In this document: positions 18,919 to 28,278 of the stretch, one piece after another
Layout of the letters: each line of letters opens with the position of its first letter
Position numbering within the stretch: the stretch's first letter is position 1
Origin: MPNP01 sp026710155
Lineage (GTDB): Bacteria > Pseudomonadota > Alphaproteobacteria > Rhodobacterales > Rhodobacteraceae
Reading direction: 5' to 3'
Assembly: GCA_965200885.1 (NCBI GenBank)
Contig: OZ241737.1
Location: forward strand, 2,046,001 to 2,110,000
Length of the DNA stretch: 64,000 nt
Notes under the pieces: model-generated
The model's input: the letters and a program-made list of their open reading frames with translations, nothing else
Told to the model about the DNA's origin: nothing
Databases searched by the model: none
Program-made: the position numbers and the translations under genes

Positions 18919-18982
18919 CTCGAAATAAATCGAGTTCGAATATCTGGAAAGGTGTAGAACTTTAAATCTGTGCCTTTCCAAA

Positions 18983-20506
18983 TTGCCTGTTTGTTCTGTG
19001 TACCCAGTTATTGATCTCTTTGCAGGCCCTGGAGGATTAGGCGAAGGTTTTGCTTCCTTGATCTCTTATGAAAGTTATTCATTTAAAACTTTAGCATCTT
19101 TCGAATGCGATCCATTTGCCCACAAAACATTATTACTTCGACATTTTTTCAGGAATTTTGATCCTCATAATAGACCAAAAGAATATTATAAATATCTGGC
19201 TGGTGAAATTTCCTTTGAAAAACTTGAGATTACCCATAAGAAGCAATGGGAGGAGGCCCGTAAATCCGTACACAAAATATCATTGGGTCCCGAGAGCCAT
19301 GAAGAAGTATTCAAACTACTCTCAGATAAGTTGAAAGGTCATAAAAAGTGGGTTCTAGTAGGCGGTCCACCTTGTCAAGCTTATTCTTTGGTTGGTCGTT
19401 CACGCCGAACAAATGATCCTGATTTTGAACAAGATGAGAAACATTTTCTTTACAAGGAATACTTGAAAATCATTACAGATCATCGCCCCCCTGTCTTTCT
19501 GATGGAGAATGTAAAGGGGTTGCTTTCTGCAAAGGTGGATAAAGTACCTATTATCCAGAAAATAATTAAGGACTTATCGTACCCAAAAAGGGCTGTGGGA
19601 AGATCAGATAATGGTCTTAGGTATAAGCTTTTCTCTCTCTGTGAACATGGAGAGTTTAAATGTAAATTTAACCCTTCATCTTTTGTGGTTAAAGCTGAAA
19701 ACTATGGGGTTCCACAAGCTAGACATAGAATGTTTATTGTTGGCATACGTTCTGACCTGAATATTGAACCTAAAATTTTAAATAAACACGCGGCCCCTTC
19801 TGTCAAAAAAATCATTGGTAAAATGCCAAGGATCAGAAGCAGACTTTCAAAAGGAACTGATAGTGCTCGGAAGTGGCAACAACTCTTACGGGAAGTACCA
19901 AAAAAACAGTGGATCAAAACCCGTTCAAAATCAAATGAGAGATTAATTGCAATATTAAGCAAGCTCAACTACACAAAATTACCCTGCAAACCGTTTTCAA
20001 AGAGGTATAATAAACCTGAAGAATTGCAGGATTGGTACTATGATGAGAATTTAAAAGTATTGACACTACATGAGGCACGGTCTCACATGGATACAGATCT
20101 ATATCGCTATCTATATGCTTCATCATTTTCAAAAATATTCAAAATTTCACCAAAGTTATCTGATTTTCCAGACGAACTTCTTCCAGCACATAAAAATGTT
20201 GAAGCAGGAAAAAAAGGAAAAATGTTTGCCGACCGTTTTCGTGTACAACTTCCTAATCGAGTTTCAACAACAATCACTTCTCATATATCTAAAGATGGTC
20301 ATTACTATATTCATTATGATCCTACACAATGCAGGAGTTTGACAGTACGTGAAGCTGCAAGGCTACAGACTTTTCCAGACAACTACCACTTTGAGGGTCC
20401 TAGAACTTCCCAATACCATCAAGTTGGAAATGCAGTTCCTCCATATTTGGCATTACAGATAGCTGAAATTATTAAGGATGTACTTGATAGGATACCACAG
20501 AATTAA
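18983..20506 (+). CDS. DNA (cytosine-5-)-methyltransferase, probable partner of the downstream Z1/AIPR operon
   Basis: C5-cytosine methyltransferase of 507 residues. Motif I is VIDLFAGPGGLGEGF, catalytic motif IV is GGPPCQAYSLVGRSR, motif VI is FLMENVKGL, motif VIII is VKAENYGVPQARHRMFIVG, and motifs IX/X are TVREAARLQTFPDNY and YHQVGNAVPPYLALQIAEI. A large target-recognition region lies between VIII and IX. The start is a TTG at 18983 or a GTG at 18998; no ATG or good ribosome site is seen, so it may be weakly translated. It is AT-rich like the operon at 30617-38550 and on the same strand. Such methyltransferases are often next to GHKL/Z1/AIPR genes, so I infer that the 9.5 kb island split one locus. 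Confidence 0.9.
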   Translation: MPVCSVYPVIDLFAGPGGLGEGFASLISYESYSFKTLASFECDPFAHKTLLLRHFFRNFDPHNRPKEYYKYLAGEISFEKLEITHKKQWEEARKSVHKISLGPESHEEVFKLLSDKLKGHKKWVLVGGPPCQAYSLVGRSRRTNDPDFEQDEKHFLYKEYLKIITDHRPPVFLMENVKGLLSAKVDKVPIIQKIIKDLSYPKRAVGRSDNGLRYKLFSLCEHGEFKCKFNPSSFVVKAENYGVPQARHRMFIVGIRSDLNIEPKILNKHAAPSVKKIIGKMPRIRSRLSKGTDSARKWQQLLREVPKKQWIKTRSKSNERLIAILSKLNYTKLPCKPFSKRYNKPEELQDWYYDENLKVLTLHEARSHMDTDLYRYLYASSFSKIFKISPKLSDFPDELLPAHKNVEAGKKGKMFADRFRVQLPNRVSTTITSHISKDGHYYIHYDPTQCRSLTVREAARLQTFPDNYHFEGPRTSQYHQVGNAVPPYLALQIAEIIKDVLDRIPQN

Positions 20507-20675
20507 TTAATCGGTTGCTACACTTCGATTATGTTTCATGAGTCATAAACACGGTAAACAGTCTTACAACATTGCGTGGTATCCACTCCAGCATTCAATA
20601 AGATGTAGGAATGTCCTATGCCATGTGACTAGATCGAACATGCCAAATATAAGTGAAAAGATAATTACTTGCAGT

Positions 20676-20850
20676 GTAACTATTCAGGTATCATGAGTGT
20701 CCTGAAAATAGGCAAAATCGGTATCCCTCAATATATTTTTCTGCACAATCCTGTACATCTTTGTCTCTAAAGTTCTAAAACCTTCAAGATATAGACAAAA
20801 AAATCTACTCAAGTTCAATATACTGACAATTTTCATACCTGAATAGTAAC
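20676..20850 (+). repeat. MITE family C, right copy
   Basis: A 175 bp element with terminal inverted repeats GTAACTATTCAGGTAT and ATACCTGAATAGTAAC. It is an inverted copy of 15613-15785. It lies 169 bp after the methyltransferase stop and 30 bp before the family A repeat. The intervening bases 20507-20675 show nothing recognisable. Confidence 0.8.
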
Positions 20851-20880
20851 TTTCAATTTAGAATAACCGATAAGATATTA

Positions 20881-21054
20881 TACCATTTCTCAAAAGTAAC
20901 CATCAATAGGCATCTCTAATTCATATTTCTAATTTGGCCCTATTTCTACAGTACCAATACACCTTTGGTAATGACCCAAAGGGGTTGTTTTTGAGTTGGA
21001 CACCCCTAAGATATTTTATAATCTTCTATGAGTCATTACTTTTGAGAAACGGTA
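20881..21054 (+). repeat. MITE family A, copy 2 (left boundary of the 9.5 kb island)
   Basis: A 174 bp element from TACCATTTCTCAAAAGTAA to TTACTTTTGAGAAACGGTA, flanked by TA on both sides. Read by eye, it is identical base for base to the reverse complement of 30177-30350. Terminal inverted repeats of about 19 bp with one mismatch and TA ends suggest a non-autonomous element moved by a Tc1/mariner- or IS630-type transposase. Confidence 0.88.
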
Positions 21055-21329
21055 TAAAGTAAAATCAGGAATATAACCTGATTCGGATATTTCAGATGAT
21101 GATTGGAATGGTTTCCTCGATGATTCCCTGTTGGCCCCAGCAGGCAAAGTGGGAATGGATAGCAGGGTTGGCCAACGGTACATACTGCCAAATCTATGTA
21201 AATCACGACCCAGGCATTTTACTTGTTGCCGTTGATCCCTATATTTTGGGGCCCAACCACCAGTCGATCCGAATGGCAATAGGGACAAGGTTGGTGGCTT
21301 TTCTTGACAACCGGAAAGGAGGCAGAACC

Positions 21330-21572
21330 ATGCCTTTGTTCAAATTCAAACCTGTTCATATCCAATTCAGGGGTCCGCTGGCAATCCCCTTCTTTCTGAT
21401 AACCGTTGCTGTCCTGCTGGGGCCAATTGTCAAGCATGTCATGTGGTGCATCGAGGCAGCTGCCGATACCGGCTCGGCCATTGCCCTGCTGGTCGTCGGC
21501 TTGATGTTCCCACCTGTGGGCTGGGTGCACGGGGTCAGCATCCTCCTAGGATTTGGCGGCTGGATCTTCTGA
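21330..21572 (+). CDS. Small membrane protein upstream of the KAP NTPase
   Basis: An 80-residue protein with two predicted membrane spans, around LAIPFFLITVAVLLGPIV and AIALLVVGLMFPPVGWV. A strong Shine-Dalgarno, AAAGGAGG, sits 7 bp before the ATG. The frame is open further upstream, but that part lacks a ribosome site and looks random. It stops 2 bp before the KAP NTPase start, so the two are probably co-translated. KAP NTPases often act at the inner membrane, and this small protein may be the membrane partner (inference). Confidence 0.6.
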   Translation: MPLFKFKPVHIQFRGPLAIPFFLITVAVLLGPIVKHVMWCIEAAADTGSAIALLVVGLMFPPVGWVHGVSILLGFGGWIF

Positions 21573-21574
21573 CC

Positions 21575-22996
21575 ATGGCAAGATTGTTTCCCGACCCAAA
21601 AGTCAAGCACTTGTACGAGGATGGCTTTGATGATGATGACTTTCTGAATCGCAGGCAAACAGGCGAAGCCCTGTCAAACCTCTTGAACCAGTTTGAGGAG
21701 CCTTTGGTCGTTGCCCTTGACAGCCAGTGGGGTTCCGGCAAGACCTGGTTCCTGCAGCGGTGGGTTGGGGAGCACATCAAGGCAAATGCAACCTCGATCG
21801 TGGTCTATTTCGACGCATTTGCCCACGATTACATCAGTAATCCCCTCCCCGCGCTGGTTTCCGGGCTGGAAGGGCGAACCAAGGACAAGAAAACATTCAA
21901 GGCAATCAAGAAAGTAGCTTTCAAGGTTGTTCAGGCCGGTGTCCGTGTGGGAACAGCGGTTGCAACTTCAGGCTTGTCGGAAGCTGATGCACTTGCCAAT
22001 TCTTTTTCTGGTGAGGCTGAAAAACAACTGGAGGAATTCTGGAAGCTGGAAGAAGGTCGAAGCAAGGCAATGGAGGAATTCCGCACGGCCCTTGAATCCC
22101 TGGTATCAGGAGAGAACGGCAATGAGGTAATTATTGTCATCGACGAACTGGACCGCTGCCGTCCGGACTATGCCCTGGAAGTGCTCGAGGTCATCAAGCA
22201 TTTCTTCTCGGTTGACAATGTCCATTTTGTCCTCGGGGTCAACCTCAGGGCCCTGGAAGACATGGTTAGTGCCAGATATGGAGCAAAGGATTATGCGACA
22301 GAATACCTTCAGAAATTCATCCAGGTCAAGCTGGAACTTCCGGAGGAAGCCGGTGAAGGTAATCCGAAGTATCGGAATGTTTCAAGGTATCTCGATTTCC
22401 TCTGCCGGGAAATGAAGATTCCAGACCATATTTCCATGTGGTTAAAAATCCGTATCAAGCTTGTATCGCGTAACAATTTCGTTTCCCTAAGGCAAATCGA
22501 GCATATTGTATCAGCTGTGGCCTTGGCCAACCCCGAATGTAGGAGAGCCAACAATAGAGGAGGAATTTTTCCTGATGGAAGATATGGTGTAATGGTTGAT
22601 TTGATTGTATCAAGGATCGTCTGTCCCAAACTCTATCCTAGGTTTCTTGATGCAACCATTACACCTGATGAATTGGAATCATATCTGGGATATTCAGCCG
22701 ACAAGCCAACCCTTTATCCAATACCCCAGGGAATTCAAGACACCATACCAGATCAGGGTTTTGATTTTGATGATTGGAAATGGGCCTATGACACCTGGTT
22801 ACTTATTACCCAAATCGAAAATGAAATTCCTGTCTTGGGAAATGTTATCCCGGATCGAAAAAGGGAAATTGGACAAACTCTGTTTGGTAGGGATTTTGTT
22901 CCGAAAAATATTTCTGAATACAAGATAAACGAATTGCCAAAAAAGATTCAACGTGAATGGCTTAACCTGTTCCGATTTTATAAATCCGATCCGTAG
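21575..22996 (+). CDS. KAP family P-loop NTPase
   Basis: A 473-residue KAP-type ATPase. Walker A is ALDSQWGSGKTWF (residues ~46-58), Walker B is EVIIVIDELDRCRPDYALEV (residues ~185-203), followed by VHFVLGVNLRALE, all in the KAP order. The characteristic insertion between the Walker motifs lacks clear membrane spans, which here may be supplied by the small membrane protein just upstream. KAP NTPases include phage-exclusion proteins such as PifA, so a defence role fits this island but is not shown. Base composition is more GC-rich than the operon at 30.6-38.5 kb. The gene appears intact. Confidence 0.85.
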   Translation: MARLFPDPKVKHLYEDGFDDDDFLNRRQTGEALSNLLNQFEEPLVVALDSQWGSGKTWFLQRWVGEHIKANATSIVVYFDAFAHDYISNPLPALVSGLEGRTKDKKTFKAIKKVAFKVVQAGVRVGTAVATSGLSEADALANSFSGEAEKQLEEFWKLEEGRSKAMEEFRTALESLVSGENGNEVIIVIDELDRCRPDYALEVLEVIKHFFSVDNVHFVLGVNLRALEDMVSARYGAKDYATEYLQKFIQVKLELPEEAGEGNPKYRNVSRYLDFLCREMKIPDHISMWLKIRIKLVSRNNFVSLRQIEHIVSAVALANPECRRANNRGGIFPDGRYGVMVDLIVSRIVCPKLYPRFLDATITPDELESYLGYSADKPTLYPIPQGIQDTIPDQGFDFDDWKWAYDTWLLITQIENEIPVLGNVIPDRKREIGQTLFGRDFVPKNISEYKINELPKKIQREWLNLFRFYKSDP

Positions 22997-23003
22997 GAGA
23001 CAA

Positions 23004-23322
23004 ATGATGACAATACCTGCCAAAACAGGGAGAGACCCATCAAAGCATTCCTTACTGAAGATTGAGGAACTTGATTCCGGCAAGGAAGAAAGATGAGAAA
23101 TGGCATTTGGGTATAAATTCAGAGTTTAAATTAACCACAGAGACAGAGGAAGAAACTAAGGATATTGAATGGAAAATTATTGAAGAAGCAGAATACGAAT
23201 ACAATTGCGGTCCTTTACTCCACCTTTTTGTAACTGATCTTCAGTTGCACCTGGAAACTTGGTACAAAGAGTACACATTTGCAAACCACTATGCTCATGA
23301 TGACTCTAAGTTTAAATTTTGA
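23004..23322 (+). pseudogene. Small unassigned gene, possibly frameshifted
   Basis: An ATGATG start with TAGGAGA just upstream, 8 bp after the KAP stop, opens a 30-codon frame that ends TGA near 23096. In the next frame a stretch of about 80 codons continues with DEKWHLGINSEF and ends at 23322 with many acidic and aromatic residues. The two pieces could be one gene broken by a frameshift around 23080-23090. I recognise no family. Low confidence that it is functional. Confidence 0.35.
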
Positions 23323-23333
23323 CACAAATATTA

Positions 23334-23504
23334 ACATTTTCAAAAGAAATGACTCATAAGCAGATTATAAAAAATCTTCGAGACATCCACATCAAAACTA
23401 TACCTATTGGCCATTAACAAAGGTATATTGATACTGTAGAATCCAGATAAAATTTAAGGGATAATTTGGGATTGCCTCTTGATGGTTACTTTTGAGAAAT
23501 GGTA
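23334..23504 (-). repeat. MITE family A, copy 3 (diverged)
   Basis: About 171 bp that aligns with the other family A elements in the same orientation as the 30177 copy. The right end TTACTTTTGAGAAATGGTA is intact. The left end is eroded and the interior carries many substitutions, so this insertion is older than the two identical copies that bracket the island. Confidence 0.7.
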
Positions 23505-23698
23505 TTACTAACTGCAAATTAAGGAAGTGACCCTATATCAGTCTCTTATTGATACCATTACCTATCTGGAGTTGACAAATTGGAATTTTCGATACCGCCA
23601 CCAGCAAATGGAATCATGGAAAAGATGGCACCCATCATCCTGCAATTGTGTCCTGCTGAAAAAATTGTCCTTGGAGGAGGTACCGCCCTGGCTGCAAG

Positions 23699-24995
23699 CC
23701 TACCGTATTCACACATCTTTTTTTTGAGTTTGGCCTTGCCTTTTGATCTGCGATGTGATTCCCTTCCCTGTTCATTGAATTGGAGCAGGAGATTGACACA
23801 TGGAACAGGAGACATCATCCTTTGGGGATTATCGCTTGGACCGGGCCAACGGTTTTATCCATGACCGCTTGACAAGCCATGGTTCTGACGGCCTATCGGT
23901 TCGCCGTCTTGGCGGCAATCGGGCCGGCGAGATACGCATTGGCCGTTTTCCGGGGAACGGGAAGGTGACGGAGGACAGGATCATTGAGCCGGTGGCGGCG
24001 GCATCATCTCGTGTTGGGGGCTTGCATGTCCTGTCGGTCCAGGATACGACGGGTTTCCGCGATGATGGTCGTGGCAACGGTCTGGTTGGCCATGCAACGG
24101 TTGCGGTTGAAGCGGAACAGGGAGCCCTTTTGGGTCTGTTGGATGCCGAGTTGATTGAACGGCGGGAGGATGATCCCGAACCAGCCCCGGGCCGATCCTT
24201 TTGTGCTCGCCGGAGTTGCCGCTGGATGGCCGGCATGAAGCGGAGTGGTGAGTTGTTGGGGGATGCGTCGATGGTGACGGTTGTTGCCGACCGGGAAGCC
24301 GACATCCACGGGATGTTTGCCTGCCCGTCCCGGCCAGAGGAAACGGACGTCCCGGCTGGCGGTTCGATTTGGTTCGTCAACGATCAGGCATCCCCGGAAC
24401 CGGGCACCGGAAGAGGGTGTTCCCCGCCAGCAGCGGGTCTGTCCCATCAAGGCCCTTGAAGTGTCTCCCCCCCCCCCCAAGGGTGTTTCCCCCATTCACT
24501 GGCGGCTGCCGGCCAGTCATGATGTTTCATGTTTTGACCGGGCCCGGTGGATCATTCACCTGTATCGCCGACGGTGGATCATCGAACAGCTGTTCCGTGC
24601 CATCAAGACGCAGGGTTTTGACATCGGGAGGGTATCGATGACGACGGCCCCCTTCCGGAAACTCTGTGTGCTGACCCTGGTGGCTGGTGTTTCCTGCCTG
24701 CAGCTGGTGCGGGATCGTGACGGTGAGGGAAAAAGGCCCTTCGGAGATGTGTTTGGACCGGCCGACCAGGCGGCCCTGGAAGCGGTATCGGCAACGGTCG
24801 GGGGCAAGACGGCGAAGCAGAAGAACCCGCATCCAAGGGGATCCCTGGCCTTTGCAGCCTGGGTCTGTGCACGTCTTGGAGGGTGGAACTGCTGCCATGG
24901 AAAACCGGGCCCGGTTGTCATGCTGCGGGGACTGTACCGATTCCGGGCAATACAACTTGGATATGACCTGGTGGGAAATGTGTGAATCCAGTAGG
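23699..24995 (+). mobile_element. IS4-family insertion sequence with 8 bp target duplication
   Basis: A 1297 bp element. The left end CCTACCGTATTCACACAT matches the inverted right end, whose reverse complement is CCTACTGGATTCACACAT, with two mismatches. The 8 bp target duplication GCTGCAAG is at 23691-23698 and 24996-25003. It sits inside an AbiEii-like gene. Its single transposase gene is broken by a frameshift. The element is GC-rich compared with the host. Confidence 0.85.
23800..24985 (+). pseudogene. IS4-family transposase, frameshifted
   Basis: Tn5/IS4-type DDE transposase in two frames. The first runs 23800-24459 with VLSVQDTT (first catalytic Asp) and MVTVVADREADIHGMF (second Asp). 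The second, open from 24281, has PIHWRLPASHDV and YRRRWIIEQLFRAIKTQGFD, the Y-(2)-R-(3)-E-(6)-K signature with the catalytic Glu. The shift must lie between 24281 and 24457. A run of 12 C at 24467-24478 is within the second frame but is not itself needed for the shift. Probably inactive unless the frameshift is programmed. Confidence 0.85.
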
Positions 24996-25596
24996 GCTGC
25001 AAGGTAGCAACACAGGCGCAGCACGGATATCGACCTTTTCATGGAAACGGCCGATTTCCAGACATTGTATGGCAAATTGGAACCCCCCCCCTTGACCAGG
25101 CAACGGATCTGTTGACCTGGTATGATGGGTCAGGATGGTGCCGTGGCAGTTTTGCCGAGGGGGAATTTTCCATATCCACCACACCACCATTGATAAATAC
25201 CAATAAGGTTGAAGGGAATGATATCGTCCGAAACTGGGGCATACGGCTTGAATCACCGGACGAAATACTGGCCAAGAAGCTCCGCTTGCGAATTTACGGA
25301 AACGGAGAATTCGTGGTGCGGGATTGTTACGATCTCGTAACTGCAGCCGAAGAGTATCCAGATTTTTTGGAATGTGCACTTGGAATCCTGACGGAAAGGC
25401 AGCGGGTTGAAATTGCCGCTGAATTGCGATCAAGGAAAACCATGCTTGGAGGCAGAACGCTTGATACACCCCATTATCAGGAATGGATCCCTGATCTTTC
25501 CTTGAGAACCGCCGATTTTGTCGAACATGGACCTCCACCAGATCCGGAGTCCAAAACCGGTCCTCAATCCCCACCATCCTTCAGGATCTAGCTGGC

Positions 25597-26223
25597 ATGG
25601 CCCTAGACGTTAACGCAATCAGATCGGAATTCGACCGACTCGAGATGACGGGTGGACAGGTACTGATTGACCGCATTCCCACCCGTGAGGATATTCATGC
25701 ACGCTGGCACTGGTACATGACCGAATTGTGCAATCGGAAGGGGCTGGATCCAGCCCGTATGAAAATCGGTCGGTACAGTTTTCTGGCCGGAGGGACAGGC
25801 AAACCGGAATTTGCAATCGGTGAAGCACCCCTGGAATGGCGTTTCGGATATGATCCGATGCCTCTGGAATGGTTCGATCATTCGGTAGGCAAGGACATAT
25901 TGGCGGAAAAGGATCCGGACCATGTTTTCCTGCACCATCTGGCGGCCAAGCATCTGGCCGGCTGGAAAGACCGTCCGTCAGGGGAGGATTTCTACCGAAT
26001 GTTCATCAAGGATGAATATGGAAGGGGAGACAAGCTGATGATGAGGGAATTGCTGGCCGATATCCATCATGAAATGTATCCCCAGCTCTATCGCCGGGAT
26101 GCAATCAGCATCTGGCACATTGCCCGGACAGCACACAAATGCCGGGTCCGTCGTGGACGGCTTTCCTGGTGGCTCAACATGAATGCCCGCAAGCCCGAAA
26201 AAGAAAAGGAACCACCAACATGA
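25597..26223 (+). CDS. Hypothetical protein
   Basis: A 208-residue protein that I do not recognise. It starts with an ATG 5 bp after the end of the AbiEii-like remnant, on the same strand, so it may have been the second gene of that operon. It is soluble, rich in Trp, His and charged residues, with MYPQLYRRDAISIWHI near the C-terminus and a basic tail. No signal peptide or membrane span is visible. The C-terminal Arg/Lys-rich segment could bind nucleic acid, but that is speculation. Confidence 0.5.
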   Translation: MALDVNAIRSEFDRLEMTGGQVLIDRIPTREDIHARWHWYMTELCNRKGLDPARMKIGRYSFLAGGTGKPEFAIGEAPLEWRFGYDPMPLEWFDHSVGKDILAEKDPDHVFLHHLAAKHLAGWKDRPSGEDFYRMFIKDEYGRGDKLMMRELLADIHHEMYPQLYRRDAISIWHIARTAHKCRVRRGRLSWWLNMNARKPEKEKEPPT

Positions 26224-26327
26224 AAATGGCTTACCTACATGGTACAGGTAAGGTAATCAATCCGTCCTGCCCTTTGCCCTTCTAACCATTCCACCAAATC
26301 CGGATCAATCCGTCCTGTTCCCTTGGA

Positions 26328-27112
26328 TCAGTGGATTGTCGGTTTATTCATTTCCCCCGCCAACAATTTCCTCAGGTCGGCCTGTCCCTCCTCTCCCATG
26401 GCCATTATGGCCGGATGGAAAAACTGCGGCATGTTGCCGGTTGTGAGTCCCGGTAACACCCTTGACCGGTCTATCCTGCTTGGTCCACCCCCAGCCTGCA
26501 AATCCAGCATTTCAACAACAAGTCTTTCAATTTTCATGTCCTGGTCCAGGTCGGAATGAACCTGCCATGCTTCACGGATACCAAGCTTGGCATACCTTAC
26601 CGGTCATTGGGAGTGATCTCGACATCGACCACAAGATCGGGCGGGGTCCGGTTGCAGAATTCCTCGGACGCCTTCCGTCCACCGGATACAAATGCTTCAA
26701 TTTTTTTCTCGGCATTGATACCAACATAGAAGGAGTTGTCGGCCTCGATCCCGGTCCGCGGAGGGTCATCCGGATGCCGCCAGCGGGTTCCGCGCATCTG
26801 CTTGATCCTTTTCCCCAGTACATCCCCGGAAGTTTCCACGATGTCATCAACGGCAATCATGATATCGGCATTCATACCCGAACGGTTGATCCAGGATACG
26901 ATGCCTTCCCTTGTATCGACCATCATCCGGCGGCCAAGGATGTTCCAGTCAATGATCCTGTAATTCATGTATTCAACCATTTCCGGATCCAGCCGCAGCT
27001 GCCAGAAATCCGATCCGAGTGGCCCCTTCCAATGATGCCCATCATGTGCCGTGGGTATGACCATTTGTTTCAATCCTCCCAGTTTCCAGGGAATATATCC
27101 TTCCTTCTTCAT
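26328..27112 (-). pseudogene. Uma2-family (DUF820) putative nuclease, frameshifted
   Basis: The first frame (27112 to about 26597) ends with GIEADNSFYVG and PPDLVVDVEITPNDR, the DUF820/Uma2 core with E-x-D and D...E-x-x residues of the PD-(D/E)XK fold. It then hits a TAA. One base out of frame, the sequence continues as RYAKLGIREAWQVHSDLD and ends at 26328 with RSRVLPGLT, as expected for the C-terminus of the family. So a single-base indel near 26595 inactivates it. A large plus-strand open frame over the same bases is a shadow. Confidence 0.72.
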
Positions 27113-27160
27113 CCAGGCAAGGCAAATCCTCCCTCGCCGGATAAATGCCGATGCCCCCAG

Positions 27161-28155
27161 TCAGGCACCGGCTTCCAGCAACACCCGGACGATCCCCTCC
27201 CGCTTCAGGCGTTTCGCCATTGCAAGCGGAATCGGCCATCTTTTTGCCACCCCCCTGTTTTTCCAGCTGCAGGGATTGACCCCTGCCCCAATCAGGAGTT
27301 TCACGATTGCCGGATTGGCACTGAACCAGATGGCCAACCTGAGGGGTGGCTGGTCACCATGCCGGCCGGTGGCCGAGGGACTAGCCCATGTTCGAGAAGG
27401 GCAGATACAGTCCCGGCATTCCCGCAGGCGGCAGCGATCTGCAGTGGGGTATACCCCCTTTCATTCTCGCACTCCACCGTGACACCCCTTTCAAGCAGCA
27501 TCCGGGTTACTTTACCGTTGCCGCAGAAGGCGGCCATGTGGAGCGGCCTGTTGTCCCCGTCGAGTGCGACCCTGTTGAGCTGATCATCATCCTGGAATTC
27601 CAGGAGCCGGTCAACCACCTGGTATGCTTCCCGGCATTCGATGGCCCGGTAGAGGGGTGTCTCACCATAGGCATTGACGGCATGCATGTCGGCCCCCTTT
27701 TCCAGCAGGAGCCGGATGGTGTTCAGGGTGATTCCCGGCCAGTTCACGACAGCCAGTTCAAGAGGGGTAAAGAGGCCTGGCTTCTCCCGTGCAGCGAGAT
27801 CAGCCCCGGCCATGACCAGGGGTTCGACAATCCGGTTGGTTGCCGCCAGCCTTGCCGGATCGCATACACCATTGGTTTGATGAAGGGCGTAATGCAGGTG
27901 GGTGATTTCATCGACATATTCGGTACCGGCAGGAATCCCTGATGCCATGAGTTTTTCGACCGCACCAACATCACCCGCAGCGATTGCCCGTGACAACGGT
28001 TCGGCCCGAAAGGCTGCAAACACCTTGTCCAGCCGTTCCTGCTCCCTTTCCCGTTTGGCCCTTGCCAGTTCTTCCCTGGCTTCCTGGTCCCGCTGGTCTT
28101 GCAACGGGCTTTCCATTCTCCAGTCCATGATCCTTATCCCTTTTCTCCCTGCCAT
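27161..28155 (-). pseudogene. Ankyrin-repeat protein, frameshifted
   Basis: The N-terminal ~60 residues are charged and helical (REELARAKREREQERLDK). They are followed by at least five ankyrin-type repeats, for example GETPLYRAIECREAY, DNRPLHMAAFCGNGKVTRML and GYTPLQIAAACGNAGTVSAL. The frame then drifts at LEHGLVPRPP. In another frame, from about 27385, the repeats continue as FSANPAIVKLLIGAGVNP and end at 27161 in VLLEAGA. So a frameshift near 27385 cuts the last repeats. An active shortened product from 28155 to 27301 is possible. Ankyrin proteins mediate protein binding; no partner is indicated. Confidence 0.68.
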
Positions 28156-28278
28156 GTTGCCCTTTGGTCACATCATGTGAAGATCAAAGCCTAGATTGTA
28201 ATAAGGATCAAAATATCCAGAAACAAAAATATCAGGACATGAACTTCCAAAGTTTTCAGCAGGGTTTGACTGTCCTAG

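Larger units (their letters stand above)
23616..25591 (+). pseudogene. AbiEii-like nucleotidyltransferase, interrupted by IS4 element
   Basis: Remnant of an AbiEii/DUF1814-type nucleotidyltransferase toxin. The 5' part (23616-23698) reads LCPAEKIVLGGGTALAA. The 3' part resumes after the insertion with RRSTDIDLFMETADF, containing the D-x-D metal motif, and ends at 25591 after SPDEILAKKLRLRIYGNG and RDCYDLVTAAE. Removing the 1297 bp element and one 8 bp duplication restores GGGTALAAR joined to QHRRSTDIDLF, but with a TAG where a Trp codon is expected. A second break is in a run of nine C at 25083-25091, where the frame shifts. The gene is therefore dead three times over. No AbiEi-type partner is clear. 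Confidence 0.72.

Noticed and set aside
21096..21329. N-terminal extension of the small membrane protein
   Set aside because: No ribosome site and no protein-like pattern; the ATG at 21330 has a strong AAAGGAGG.
24527..25075. A 182-codon open frame on the minus strand
   Set aside because: Antisense to the IS4 transposase with the YRRRW...E...K signature on the plus strand; GC-rich DNA produces long shadow frames.
26462..27583. A 373-codon open frame on the plus strand
   Set aside because: It lies opposite the Uma2 and ankyrin genes, whose proteins are recognisable on the minus strand; the plus-strand translation is Pro/His/Arg-rich with no family features.
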